Positions 47,018 through 57,574 of a stretch of 64,000 nucleotides of DNA are shown piece by piece. Under the pieces are notes generated by a model. That model worked only from the letters and a program-made list of their open reading frames with translations. It did no database searches and had not been told where the DNA came from. The stretch is taken from NCBI GenBank assembly GCA_014904985.1, contig MU128987.1:145194-209193 (forward strand), written 5' to 3'. Numbering within the stretch: the first letter of the stretch is position 1; each line of letters starts with the position of its first letter. Made by a program: the position numbers and the translations under genes. Source of the stretch: Hydnum rufescens UP504. Lineage: Eukaryota; Basidiomycota; Agaricomycetes; Cantharellales; Hydnaceae.

Positions 47018-48017
47018 ATGGGTGAGTCTTCGTTCTTCCTCCACCGTCCCAACGGTGGCAAGTAACTTACCGCTTCTTTCACTCAGATTTTCAGGTGAAT
47101 CTTCTCTTTGTTCTTCAAACTCCTCGTGTATCGAGGCCGATCTTTTGAATTCGTTCTGTAGAATCGTGTTGGATCGAAATTTGGAGGCGGAGGAGTTGCT
47201 GGGGCCTCTGAGGCCAACGTCGACCGAAGAGAACGTCTCCGGAAGCTCGCTCTTGAGACTATTGATATCGCTAAAGTTCGTAGTCTTTTTTCACTATCAC
47301 CAATTTTTTCCCCGTCTTGGGTTGTACTAATAGCACTCCTGCGGTTATTCTCTCGCACATAGGACCCATATATCTTGCGCAATCACTTGGGATCCCTGGA
47401 ATGTCGACTCTGTCTGACATTGCACACGAACGAAGGATCATACCTCGCGCATACGCAAGGAAGAAACATCAGACGAATCTCGCGAGGCGTGCTGCCCGTG
47501 ATCTCAAAGACACGCAGCTTCTCGTCGCGCCCGCGCCGTCGAACATCCAACGAAAGCAGTTTGTCAAGATTGGGCGGCCGGGATATCGTGTGACGAAAGT
47601 GCGGGAACGGATCGAGTACGATGCGATGGGGAATATCGTGATGCCCGGAGGAATTGGAGCTGTCAGTAGCTCTGCGAGAGAAGGTATGATGGTGCAGGTC
47701 TATCTCCCCCAGATTAAAGAGGGCGTCCTTCCTCGCAAGCGTTTTATGAGCGCTTGGGAACAGAAGAAGGAACAGCCGAATCGCGCATATCAGTATCTTA
47801 TTGTAAGTATGGGGTGCATTTTGGATAGGTGTTGCCGGTTCGGTTCCTGACCTCGATTCCTCTATTCCCATAGGTCGCGGCGGAGCCGTATGAGACGATA
47901 GCATTCCGGATTCCCGCGCGAGAGATTGAGGACGAGACAGATGGTGATGATTTATGGAATTGGTCGCATTGGGATCCTGACACGAAGCAGTACAGCTTTC
48001 AGTTCATGTTCAGATGA
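47018..48017 (+). CDS. PRP11: Splicing factor 3A subunit 2 (PRP11 / SF3A2)
   Basis: U2 snRNP SF3a subunit needed for branch-site recognition and pre-spliceosome assembly. Exon 1 is only ATGG (47018-47021) and exon 2 is 8 nt (47087-47094, ATTTTCAG). Exon 3 starts at 47162. Spliced, they give MDFQNRVGSKFGGGGVAG, the invariant N-terminus. Then follow NVDRRERLRKLALETIDIAK, DPYILRNHLGSLECRLCLTL, NEGSYLAHTQG (C2H2 zinc finger of the matrin type, Cys-x2-Cys...His...His), KKHQTNLARRAARDLKDTQL, QRKQFVKIGRPGYRVTKVRE, MVQVYLPQIKEGVLPRKRFM, SAWEQKKEQPNRAYQYLI and, after a last intron, AAEPYETIAFRIPAREIEDE and HWDPDTKQYSFQFMFR. Stop at 48015-48017. Convergent with RPN5 140 bp away. Its 5' end is duplicated in the chimeric gene. 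Confidence 0.95.
47087..47094 (+). other. 8-nt microexon of PRP11
   Basis: ATTTTCAG between ...CACTCAG and GTGAAT. With the preceding ATGG and the following AATCGT it encodes M-D-F-Q-N-R, exactly the conserved SF3A2 start. The same 8 nt with the same splice signals occur in the chimeric gene. Confidence 0.85.
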
Positions 48018-48156
48018 TATTCTTCTTCCTCTTCCAATGTTGTTTGAAGTACCGTATAGGTAAATCCATCTTGTAGTTTTGCCGGTGTATCTCTTCAATT
48101 CCACTGGCACTTATGTACATGCGGAACCATCGAAAATAGCAAGACAAGGGAAAAAG

Positions 48157-50100
48157 CTACCTCGCTTTGGAAGCCAGCGCCGCATTCATCCCCATCCAAC
48201 TCTTCTCTACGAGTTGCATGAGCTTACTAACGTCGCTGCTCCACTCGTTCATGATATCCTCCGCGGTCTTCCTCGCTCGGAACGTCACAATACCAGTAGG
48301 TCTATCGATCTTTGCATATACAGTCCCGGAGACCACCAAACGGGAGAGGACGTCTTCTGTCGCGCGTGGGTAAGGTCGAGGAGACTTGTAAGGCGCGGAA
48401 GTGTGATGCGGGTATAATATTGCGAGATAACGCGGACATTCTGAGCATCGATTCAAAGAAATATTTTCTTCGTCAGTCTGAGTGTAAATAAGATTAACCA
48501 GGTATGTGGACCCACATGTTCGATGACTCGCGCATGTAAGTCCTCCCATCGTTTGTCACCCTCACCCTCGCCACCTGGCCCGAAAACGGTGGTAGTACGG
48601 AGTGTCGGACCATATATCGTCTCGATACCCGGCCATCGCATTAGCTCCCTGGTGACGAAACACTTGGCGAGATTGCTAGACAGCACGATGTCAGGGGAAC
48701 TGTACACATCAAGGGAGAGGTGCGAATACTGCGTACTAATGCAACTCCAATTTGTTTAGTGCGGGGTCGATGTATAAGTGGTGCAACATGTCGCTTTGTT
48801 CGTTATCATGTGGGGCAAGAACGATGTAGTAAATCACGTTTTCTAATGCTTCGCGACCCTCCCCCGCGACGTCAGCTTTGACAGAGGGAGTTTCCCATAG
48901 CTTATGGTAGTACTTCGCAGCATCGAGGTAGGAAGATGCGTGAAGAGCGTGTTGAATCATTAAGTTGTAGTATTTGAATTTTAAGTCCTGTATCGAGTAA
49001 TGGAATTCAAAAACTGAGCAGTCGTCACGAAGACTAACGGGAAGGGAAACCGACCTGATTTTTCTCTTCCGCCAAAAAGGCTTCCGGAATCCGTCTCCCT
49101 CCTACACGGACCTTCGCCCATTCGGTATCGCCATCGAGGCTAGCGACACCGCCCCCGGCCACTTTATCTGTAGTCCCCTTCTTTTTCAAATCCTTCCCTT
49201 CCCGATCTTTTGCACGCGCGACCGTCACAAGGAGACGCATTTGTTCAAGGAGGAATTCGGTTTTTTCCCTGCGTTCCATTGAGGAATATGTCTCTACCTG
49301 GAGATCCGAGAGGAGATCTGAGGCTGTTTGCAAGCTTTCTCGAGGCGTGACGGGTGTTGGCGTGGGGTTGGTGGCTGTGGGTGTTGGGAGGTGCGGCGTA
49401 CTGGATTGAGAGAGACGTTCATGGTATTTGGAAGCAAGAGGGTGAGACGTGCTCTTGGTGTTTCGAGGTGGACCTAGACAAGGGAGGGGGTAGTTAGTTC
49501 TATATCTTCAGATGTGGAAAGAGATTGAATTATATCACTTTGCCCTCGGTGACAGCACGCAATGTCTCGAGAAGTTCCAGCCACCGAGGCTCGCCCGCCT
49601 CTGCTTTGACTGTTTCCAACCATGCAGCAGCCTCTTCGACCATCGCCTTGACGGGCTCCTTCAGTTGACCATGCTTCTTGCTGAGAAGAGTAATGTAGCT
49701 GTTTAAGCCATCGTAATCGTTTTTCCCGTGCAAAATGTTTATTATGGCGGACAGAACGCGGGTGGTCGTGGTGGGATCTGCGGCCTGGAACAGATAGTTA
49801 ACATACCGATTAAAGGTCCGCGAGTATGAGACTTGCATTTCTCGCCAGTTTCTCCAGGCCCAAGAGCTTCTCTACAGCCTCTTGCGGTTTATCAGCCTAG
49901 TGGGTAACCCTTCAGTGCTCAGTGCAGAATGTTAAATACTTCATGGGCCTACGTCCGCGAGAGCCCTCGCTTCGGGGATTAGCACATCAGCCTCTTTTGT
50001 GTAGTCTAGTCATCATCGAGGGAACCAAGTGAGGAAACAGGCCCACTGATGGGAGTAGCAAACAGAATATACCTTTGTCCTGTTTCTTGTTGTCTGCCAT
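48157..50100 (-). CDS. RPN5: 26S proteasome regulatory subunit RPN5 (PSMD12)
   Basis: PCI-domain lid subunit of the 19S regulatory particle, also shared with the COP9 signalosome in some fungi. The start at 50100 reads MADNKKQDK. After introns come DYTKEADVLIPEARALAD, MQVSYSRTFNRYVNYLFQAA, GKNDYDGLNSYITLLSKKHG, TASDLLSDLQVETYSSMERR, KTEFLLEQMRLLVTVARAKD, RRIPEAFLAEE and YYNLMIQHALHASSYLDAAK. Then ALENVIYYIVLAPHDNEQSD, the winged-helix NVRVISQYYTRITLPRLTSL, VLSRLVVSGTVYAKIDRPTG and the C-terminal helix MNEWSSDVSKLMQLVEKSWM. Stop at 48157-48159. An extra Thr/Pro-rich linker (about 49.38-49.45 kb) precedes the middle domain. The neighbour RSM25 starts only 73 bp away on the opposite strand. Confidence 0.93.
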
Positions 50101-50173
50101 TTGTAGACTTGCGCGTCGCGTCTCTCCGGCTGCAGCCGGGCCCTGGGAACCGCACCCCGACGTTCTTGTACTT
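50101..50173. promoter_or_regulatory. 73-bp divergent promoter of RPN5 and RSM25
   Basis: Start codons at 50100 (minus) and 50174 (plus) leave 73 bp for both 5' UTRs and core promoters. The sequence is GC-rich and has no TATA box. This assumes both starts are right; both are supported by conserved N-termini. Confidence 0.65.
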
Positions 50174-51285
50174 ATGCCTCGAAGATTGGCCTCACAAGTA
50201 CACCTGGCCACATCCCGTCTCCTCAAAGCGGGGGTCATTTTGCAACCCCCGGCTTGGTACGATGCTGTCCTCACCTACCCGCCCATCCCACTGCCACCTC
50301 GGAGCACTCCGCCTAGACCAATATACTGGCGAGAAAAGGACTTGCGAGAACCACAACGGGGAGAATCTGGTACGCCCTCTTCCGGACATCCGTGATCTCC
50401 CTCGTGCGACCTTGTCCTCCCCTCAGACTCGCATCGAATTCCGTTTGACCTACCTTTGAAAAACTTTACTGAGCGCGCAAAGCTTGCCGCCCGCCGTCAA
50501 AAAAAGAGCCCTGCTCCTAGACCACAGCCTATAGAATATACAGAGGATTTGATACGTCGACAGTTCTTTAAGGATCACCCCTTCGAGGCATTCCGCCCGC
50601 GTTCTCTCATAGAATTGGATACTATTCGAGAGGAACATCCTATCCAAGGGGATGAACTGGGTTCGTCTGAGTCAACATGGACGTATTCCCTCCTCAGAAG
50701 AGTTAGTCCTCCTACCATCTTCCCATTTCCTCGTCACAGCCTTCTATATTCTGACCTGCTGGCACCGTGCTTCCCAGGGCGATCCGTTTTGCTACCCATC
50801 TGCACGAACACCACTCCTTCCCTATCTCCAAGGCGTATAACCACGCGGTTGCGCAATTTCGCTCCCTGCGCTCTGAACACTACATCTCCACGCTCTTCGC
50901 CGTCAACGAAGCCAAATTTTACGGGGCGAAATTCGCGCCAAATCAGCTAGAACGCGGGCACACGCTCACGAACCGTGTATTGTGGACCTGGCAGAATCAA
51001 GGTGCGGGGCGGCGTGCGCAGCGCGTATCTATGAAGGGGCGATTCTTTGCCGTGTGGAAAGGAAGATTGGGTGTAAGTGATTATTGGACGCGAGGCATCG
51101 GCTATACCAGGAGGTGGCAGAAAGGCATGCCGCCCAGTTACTGGCCGAACAGGGAAGAGAGAGGGATCGCCAAGGCGAAGCGCTTAGCGACCCAGCATCC
51201 AGCTGTCAATGCAGGGCCAACGACTGGGCCTTCAAAACCATTTCGAGATGTTCCCAATCCCTGGAGGATTGGACGATCTCAATGA
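50174..51285 (+). CDS. RSM25: Mitochondrial small ribosomal subunit protein mS23 (RSM25)
   Basis: The start at 50174 gives MPRRLASQVHLATSRLLKAG, VILQPPAWYDAVLTYPPIPL, the typical N-terminus of fungal mS23 with QPP-WYD. After one or more introns come PLKNFTERAKLAARRQKKSP, IEYTEDLIRRQFFKDHPFEA, FRPRSLIELDTIREEHPIQG, WVRLSQHGR, and HHSFPISKAYNHAVAQFRSL, SEHYISTLFAVNEAKFYGAK, HTLTNRVLWTWQNQ. The same frame runs on without a stop through DYWTRGIGYTRRWQKGMPPS to a stop at 51283-51285. I prefer this over a rival frame in 51.08-51.31 kb because YTRRWQKGMPPSYWP fits the family's C-terminal pattern. Product: part of the mitoribosome, encoded in the nucleus. Confidence 0.85.
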
Positions 51286-51377
51286 AATGCAGTTTGCTTT
51301 CGTTTGGGAATTAGTAACGCGTGAATACATGCTATGCGTGACGATTACAACGGTGTCCTCAGAGAGGCTAGCAGTTT

Positions 51378-53722
51378 CTATTCTACACATTGGGAGATAA
51401 CCTGTTGGAGGAGCAGGTGAGATGCATTATACCCCAAAAAGAAGTAGGATTGAATGACACACCAGTCATATTTGATCATATCGTCAACATTGATATTCGC
51501 CAAGGTAACAAGTTCTCTCGCCTCGATCCAGACCCAGATCTTGAGCATGGCGGCCAAATTCCCCCTCGGAATCTCTTGGATCGCTTCCTTCGCCGTAATC
51601 TGGGTCCCTAGTTGCCTCAAAATCGGCAGCGCACTCTTAAGAAGATCCATATCTGGATCAAGCTGCCTCCCAATCCCCTCGAGCAAGAGGATAGAAATGA
51701 CGGTATTGATAAAATCACCCTCCATTCTGACGTGGATGTGTGCGGACATTTATAAGCACCTGCGTCAGGATGTCGCTGATTTTAATCTTTGCGAGACTGA
51801 AAGTCTTGCTCTTTACGCCCAGGACGAGGTGTTGCGTCTTCAGCGCAAAGGTCTCTGGGTCAACGGCGAGTTCGGGGGTACGGCAGCGCTCGACCATCAG
51901 AGTGCCGGCGCGGTAGCCGTCAAACTCGGCGATGGCACGGAAGAGATCGAGGAAATTACGTCGGTTCGTAGTGTTGAGGGTTGTGACCAGCCCAGTATCG
52001 ATGAAGACGAGAGAGGGTTGGAAACCTTCTTCGGCGAGTCTGGAGAGAGCGTCGAGCCAAGCGTCAGGATCGTGGGAGAGGGGGCGGAGGCGAGAGACGA
52101 TCTCGTCAGATATATCGGAGGGTGTGGGGTGCATGGAAGACTGAGAATCAGGGTCAGAGCCAGGAAGACTATCAGGTCGGGATGTAGTGCCAAAGGCGGA
52201 GGCTAGGATGCTTTGGTAAAGGGATTTTGTGGATGGTTTATAAAATTTAACCATTATGTTGCCTGGATGAAGATCAGAATGGACGAAATTATCGAGCAAG
52301 AGCATATTCTGATGATAGAAATGTTTAACAAAGAAAATTATAATTATATTAGTTCGGCGGCAAAGTCAAAGCTCACTAGGAATGCATCAAGACCGAGGTT
52401 TGCGAGACTGTTATCAAATGGCCCACCGCCATTGCGCAAAAAAGCTTTGAGAGGCAGGGCATTTTGATACTCTTCTACTAAAACATCTGTGGTCGAAAAG
52501 TCCTCCAATGGCCGCGGGAAGGTGACTGCGGACATTCTCCCAGTGAAATTATTTTCAAATGTGCGAAGATTTGCAGCTTCACGGCGAAGGTCCAGCTGTT
52601 CGCTCATCATGCCTCCAAAGACATCGACCTCGTCAACAAGCGAAAGCCATTCGAAGCCTGGAATGATATTCAAACAGGTGGCAAAAAATCGCATGATCGC
52701 CAGATCGCGTGCAATCATGCCTGCCACGCCTGGATGTAGAATCTTGATGGCAACGGATGAGGTAGGGACGATTGGCGGGGGTGATAGGGTTCTCTCCTAC
52801 GAGTGCACGTGGGGCACCAGTCAATCCTTTCTTATGGTCTCTTTTGTGTTTCGGGTCGAGATAGGAAGGCGGGATAAGTTCTGGATTGAGAATGGCACGG
52901 TATACCTGAGCAATAGCTCCAACACCAATGGGTGTTTCGTCGAAACTTTCAAAAACTTGATCGAACGGCCGCTTGAAGGCACCCTCGATGATGCGTTTAG
53001 TGTGATGAATAGAATGCGACTTCCCCTGCGAGTGTAGGGAACCAAATCGCTCGCAAAGGGCGGAGGGAAACAAGTCTTGCCGTGTTGCAGCCCATTGTGC
53101 GAGCTGGACAGCAGTATTGTTGGGTCAACGAATTGACAATTTGGGAAATGATTGTCACCTTGATGAATGTTGGCCCCGCCCTCTGCATTTGTGCAACAAG
53201 GAGTCCATACCACCATATCGCACCCCACCGCTGACCATCTCTGCGTCTTTTTCGGGAGCCAAGAAGAAGCATCGGGGTTGTAATGAGAACGGGAGCAAAG
53301 AGAATCAGCAGGTGAATAAATCTTGCACTTGTTCGCAATGGTTCCCATATTTGATCTCGAAGCCAAGAAAGAATGCGACGGATGATGAAGTGACGTGCCT
53401 CGATAGGCGATGAGATTTGATGTGTATCATACGAACTTGCGGCCTTGAGTTCAGACGCGGAGCATGGGATAACAGAGGGACAAGAAAGAATTACGGGGAC
53501 GGGAGATGGTTCTGCGGGGGAAAAAAACGCGAGAGCTCCAACGCATAGTGGCACAGACAGCAGGAGAAAACGCTGAGACAAGAATTGTTGGGACGCATAC
53601 TCAGCTCGCAGTCGATGCAGCGGGCGCCTAGGCGAGAGCCGTAACGTCTGTGCCTTACATGGCGGCCATGGCCTGGGTCGCAGAATTCCCCCTACGCTCA
53701 GCACAGACCTATTCAAGGCCAT
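51378..53722 (-). CDS. ABC1/UbiB-family atypical kinase, ADCK2-like, mitochondrial
   Basis: The start at 53722 gives MALNRSVLSVGGILRPRPWP, an Arg-rich presequence, and a membrane segment (RFLLLSVPLCVGALAFF). After MQRAGPTFIK (equivalent to the KxGQ motif region) and an intron come LFPSALCERFGSLHSQGKSH, VFESFDETPIGVGAIAQVYR (Ala-rich nucleotide loop), VAIKILHPGV, DEVDVFGGMMSEQLDLRREA, VLVEEYQNALPLKAFL, NFVHSDLHPGNIMV (catalytic loop) and LVFIDTGLVTTL (DTG in place of DFG). The C-terminal part includes MEGDFINTVISILLLEGIGR and LAAMLKIWVWIEARELVT. The family acts in or near coenzyme Q metabolism in mitochondria. The large insertion with SDPDSQ/LSHDPDAWLDALSRL supports the ADCK2 subgroup rather than COQ8. 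The true stop may lie slightly upstream of 51378. Confidence 0.88.
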
Positions 53723-54886
53723 GAACGGTGGCGGCTGGCCTTGTCACAGTTTTGGGCAAGAGAAAAAGTACGGGAATTGCCGAAGAATAGAGTGCTCAGG
53801 ATTTGTCATTTGACACCAAAGATCGAGTCGTTCTCGCCACCTTCATGATAAATGGATGCCGCAGCTCGCGAGGCGACTCGATCGCAGTCACCAGAACTCG
53901 CATCCCATTGACGGATTTTTTTTTTTCTTCTTACCGGGAACTGCCGCCCAGGTGATAGCACAATTGTTTGTGTTCGCGATCTATATTAATATTATGAGTA
54001 ACGGCTTTGTGATTGAAGTTTGTGCTATTGTGGCTGCCAGCACTTCCGAACCCTCGAAGCCCCATCCGTGGGCCCCACGGCCCCAAATAAAGATACTGAC
54101 ACCCATGTGGCCAATTGTTTGTAAACAAGACAATACAGCGCGTGTGCCATCGTTGGACGCGGTTACTGGCCTGGGCCCCGCTTGTGCTCCTTTTGCAAAG
54201 AGAGCACTAGATACTAGGGGCCCTGTTCTCGAAAAAAGCTTTCTGTGCGCCGCATCAGGGTACGATTCGTGCTTAATTTTACGCCACCCAACGACAGGGG
54301 AAGTCGGAATACTGTACAGTGGCAAGAGGTGTGGATCGCCACAGGTGGCACCGAAGCGCCACCGACGGGTCGGTGGGAATGCGAGAGTCTAAGCGCTGGA
54401 AGCAGGCATCGGGCCCTGCAATAATAGGATATAATTATACAATAATAGCAGTTTATTGACGGGAGATCGCCGATAATCCCCTTCCGCTAACAGTGACAGA
54501 GATGGCAGGTATTTTCAGCCAAGTCAAGCGACTCCATCAAATAATCATTTGCCGCGCGCCACTCGTGAGACGAGGGGATTGCTGATTCATCTCTCACAAA
54601 TCGCGATAAGTGGTAAGCAGTCAAGCTGTAAATTATTGTACTCTTCGCTTTTTTCCGGCCCGCCTCGTGTAGCCAGAACGTGTTTTGTTTCTAATAACTG
54701 GCTCTGTTTCGAAACAGCGTCGCTCCTTTCCTGTACACATCTACTGTTCTGTTCTTGTTTGTTTTTCTTGCTCTGGGTTGCTCTCTATCCCTCGCTTGTG
54801 AGGTTCCTGACCGCGCTGGCTGCCCTTGGATATATCTTGAAATCTCAATCGTCTGCCGCCTATAAATCTGCGCATTTTTCATCACA
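53723..54886. promoter_or_regulatory. 1.16-kb divergent intergenic region (ADCK2-like / bHLH)
   Basis: A plus-strand open frame of 178 codons (53856-54392) has poor composition and a poly-Phe stretch from T-runs; I do not think it is a gene. From about 54640 to 54886 the DNA is CT-rich with a TATAAAT-like element at about 54861, shortly before the bHLH ATG at 54887. This suits the promoter and leader. Confidence 0.4.
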
Positions 54887-56774
54887 ATGGATCCCCCAGA
54901 TTCCTACGACCACGAACCATATCACCCTGATGCCCAACAAGACTATGCCAGTCCTGTACGAGAATATCCAGAGCCGTATCCACCGCGTACTACTCAGTAC
55001 CACCCCCAACACATTGCTCACCATCCATCGCTCCATCATCCACACTCGCGTCCCACACACCCTCCCCATCCCCAACATCACCAGCAGCAGCAGCCTCGCC
55101 TTCAGCAACCTGCTCATATGGTACCCAACCATACACCTGCACACCGTCCCTCTCCACATCGTCCTCATTCTCCATATATCGCCACCGCCCAGCACTATCC
55201 TTCGTCCGCGGATTACGCCCAGATGTCTGGTCCCCAGCCGAATACTTACCAGCAACCGAGTCCACATGTCCCCCCTCCGCGTACGTCTTATTCTCTGATA
55301 TTTCCCACAACTAGATTCCATACTCCCGCTCCCCTTCTGTCCCTGAACTTACTACGATCTCGTTTTACCCCATAGCAGCTCCCTACGACCATATTCCCAT
55401 GAACGTAGAGGGGTATTCTTACCCGCCACCCATAAATACTGCTGGTCCCTCCACCCCGGCGACAGGAAATTCCCAATTCAACCCCACCACCGCTGCAACA
55501 CCCTCAGCCCATGATAGCAACGCCTCTTCCTCGCCTGCCATCTCCAATTCCAGCCATTCCCCCATCTCCCAGATACCAGCTGCCATACCAGCTCGTCCCT
55601 CTGTCCATAATTCCGGACAGATGGCCCAACGACAATACGTGAGTCCTTCGCACAATGGGGCTCAAGGACAGTCGCAATATGGAAACGGAGGCAGTCTGGT
55701 GCATCGCCAACCTTTACGCTCTCATTCCCATTCCTCCTCCACCGAAGGATCGGTGTCGGGTAGCAGTTCAAGGAGGAGGAGACGTTCAAGTGCAGGCGGT
55801 GCAGCGGATGATAGTGATGATTTAGACGCCGAATTGCTTGGAGCAGTGACCGAGTAGGCGGCTTCACATTCGTGCAATCATTTGATTCTACTCAAAAGCC
55901 GTCTCTGTGCAGTACCCTCGAACAAAGGAGGGAAGATGCTCGCCGACAGCGACAGAATGCCGAGCAACGACGGAGGGACCAATTACGCGATGGGTACGAT
56001 CGACTTCAGAGCGTTCTCCCAAGCGCCAAGGAGAAAATGAGTAAGGTCCGGCTCATAGAGTGTGGTCAGTTTTGTTTTTGTTGGGCTAGTTATGTTCCAA
56101 CTGAATGAAATCGAACATCGATTAGCGACGCAATATATTCAAGAGATGACTGTGGCTCAGGAGCATCACCGCGAGCGTATCAGCCGACTAGAAGCAGAAC
56201 GTGACGCTCTTAGACAGTGCGATTACCCTCAACCTCCTCTGAGTCATCTGTTTTCATAACAGCTCTTGTCCTTTTTTCTGCATACAGGCAAAATGAAGAA
56301 GTTTCGCATTCCCTGACTGGACTTCCCCCCCTCACTTCGTCAAGTTCGGCGGCTGCCGTCCCTCTGGCATCGATGTCTTCCGCCGCGCCAGATAACATGG
56401 ATGTATCTTCCCCGCCCTCTAGTAGTCCAAAACCCCCTTCCATATCCTCCTCGTCTACTCGACCCCCAGCTCTCGCTCCTTCCACGACCCTCCCCGGACC
56501 GCTCTCTGGTACAGGACCTCCCGGGCAGCAGCGCCACGCAGTCAGCTACCCTTATGCTCATTCATTTAACTCGACGTCGGCGACTCCATTTGCCAATAGT
56601 AGTGGCACCAGCGGCGAAGGAAGAGGGTCGCCGCCACGTTCACAACAAACTCCACAGTCCAACGTACGGACAGAAGGTCTTGAAACGCTTTCTCTCGATG
56701 ATGTCGGCAGAGAATCACCCCCGGCAACAGGGGAAGCGCACCAACAAGGAATCGATGGGGCTCCGGGCACCTGA
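54887..56774 (+). CDS. Basic helix-loop-helix transcription factor
   Basis: MDPPDSYDHEPYHPDAQQDY opens a His/Pro/Gln-rich region of about 130 residues. After an intron (about 55279-55377) a Ser/Asn-rich region follows with an RRRRR patch and acidic DDSDDLDAELLGAVT. The bHLH lies at about 55.92-56.16 kb: REDARRQRQNAEQRRRDQLR (basic region plus helix 1; H/N-E-R pattern as NAEQRR), DGYDRLQSVLPSAKEKMSKV (loop), RLIE, intron, then ATQYIQEMTVAQEHHRERIS and RLEAERDALRQ, a leucine-zipper-like extension of helix 2. The last exon is Ser/Pro-rich and ends GAPGT, stop 56772-56774. Nuclear dimeric DNA-binding protein, probably binding E-boxes. It resembles fungal Max/Mlx-like bHLH-Zip factors, but I cannot name an orthologue. 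Confidence 0.85.
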
Positions 56775-57574
56775 TGTGAGCTCGAGCATAAATGGTCCCG
56801 TGGAGACTGCCATCTCCCTCGACAGCCGGAGTGCTGATCAATAATCTGAAGAGTCCGAGAGTGGGTCATCGTTACTCTACGGACGACATTTGTGATAGTG
56901 TTGTCCCTTTTCCCATATCTTTCTCCCCCCCATGCTACTTAGCTGGTGTTACCGGCCTGATCGCTCCTCCTTATTCCCAACTATTCCCAACTTTATCAAG
57001 GAGAAGCCTCTTGTTTGCTTTGTCATCCACGCTTGATACTTTTCTTGTTTTTCCGTCCAGCAGAACCCAGAAAGCCAGTCGATGGCGCCAATTTGTACTC
57101 AATTCAGTTTTAGCCTTTGCTTTCCACTCACTCCAGTCCCTACCAAGTCTTTTTGCATCCCCCATATGTTTTCTTCCCCAAGCGCCTGCTTGAAACCGCT
57201 ATTTTAATCCCACTCCCTCTGCATGCATGCATAGCCGGATTTGGCAAGGTGAGGATATCGGGAATTAGCGTGGCGTTGAGTTTGTCAAGTTTCCTCAACA
57301 TCCTGAAGTACCCGCGTCCTCCTCTCTTTCTCCTTTCCCTTCCTTGGATTGTCCGCCCTGCAGAGAGCGAAGTTGAGCTTCGGTGTCTGCTGCTGTCTTT
57401 CTTGACGTGAATAGTACTTTTCTCTCGTATTTTTCATATATATGGGCTAATCAATATGGCGTTCCCCTCGCAACAACACTTCTGCTTCTTTTTCGGCCAC
57501 CACTCTGTTTGTCTGTGCAGGTCGCAGAAAATAATCGAAACAGAAATAACTAGTCGCTGCACGCACCCACACTC
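56775..57574. other. 800-bp spacer, no gene seen
   Basis: The CT-rich plus strand and scattered T-runs fit a bHLH 3' UTR followed by the promoter of the next gene. Open frames here are short and of poor composition. Confidence 0.4.

Noticed and set aside
51719..52206. Plus-strand open frame opposite the ADCK2-like gene
   Set aside because: Antisense shadow of conserved ABC1-family exons (catalytic loop HSDLHPGN on the other strand).
53856..54392. 178-codon plus-strand open frame between the ADCK2-like gene and the bHLH gene
   Set aside because: Poor composition, a poly-Phe run from a T homopolymer, no recognisable motif, and no supporting splice structure. It is more likely chance in promoter DNA.
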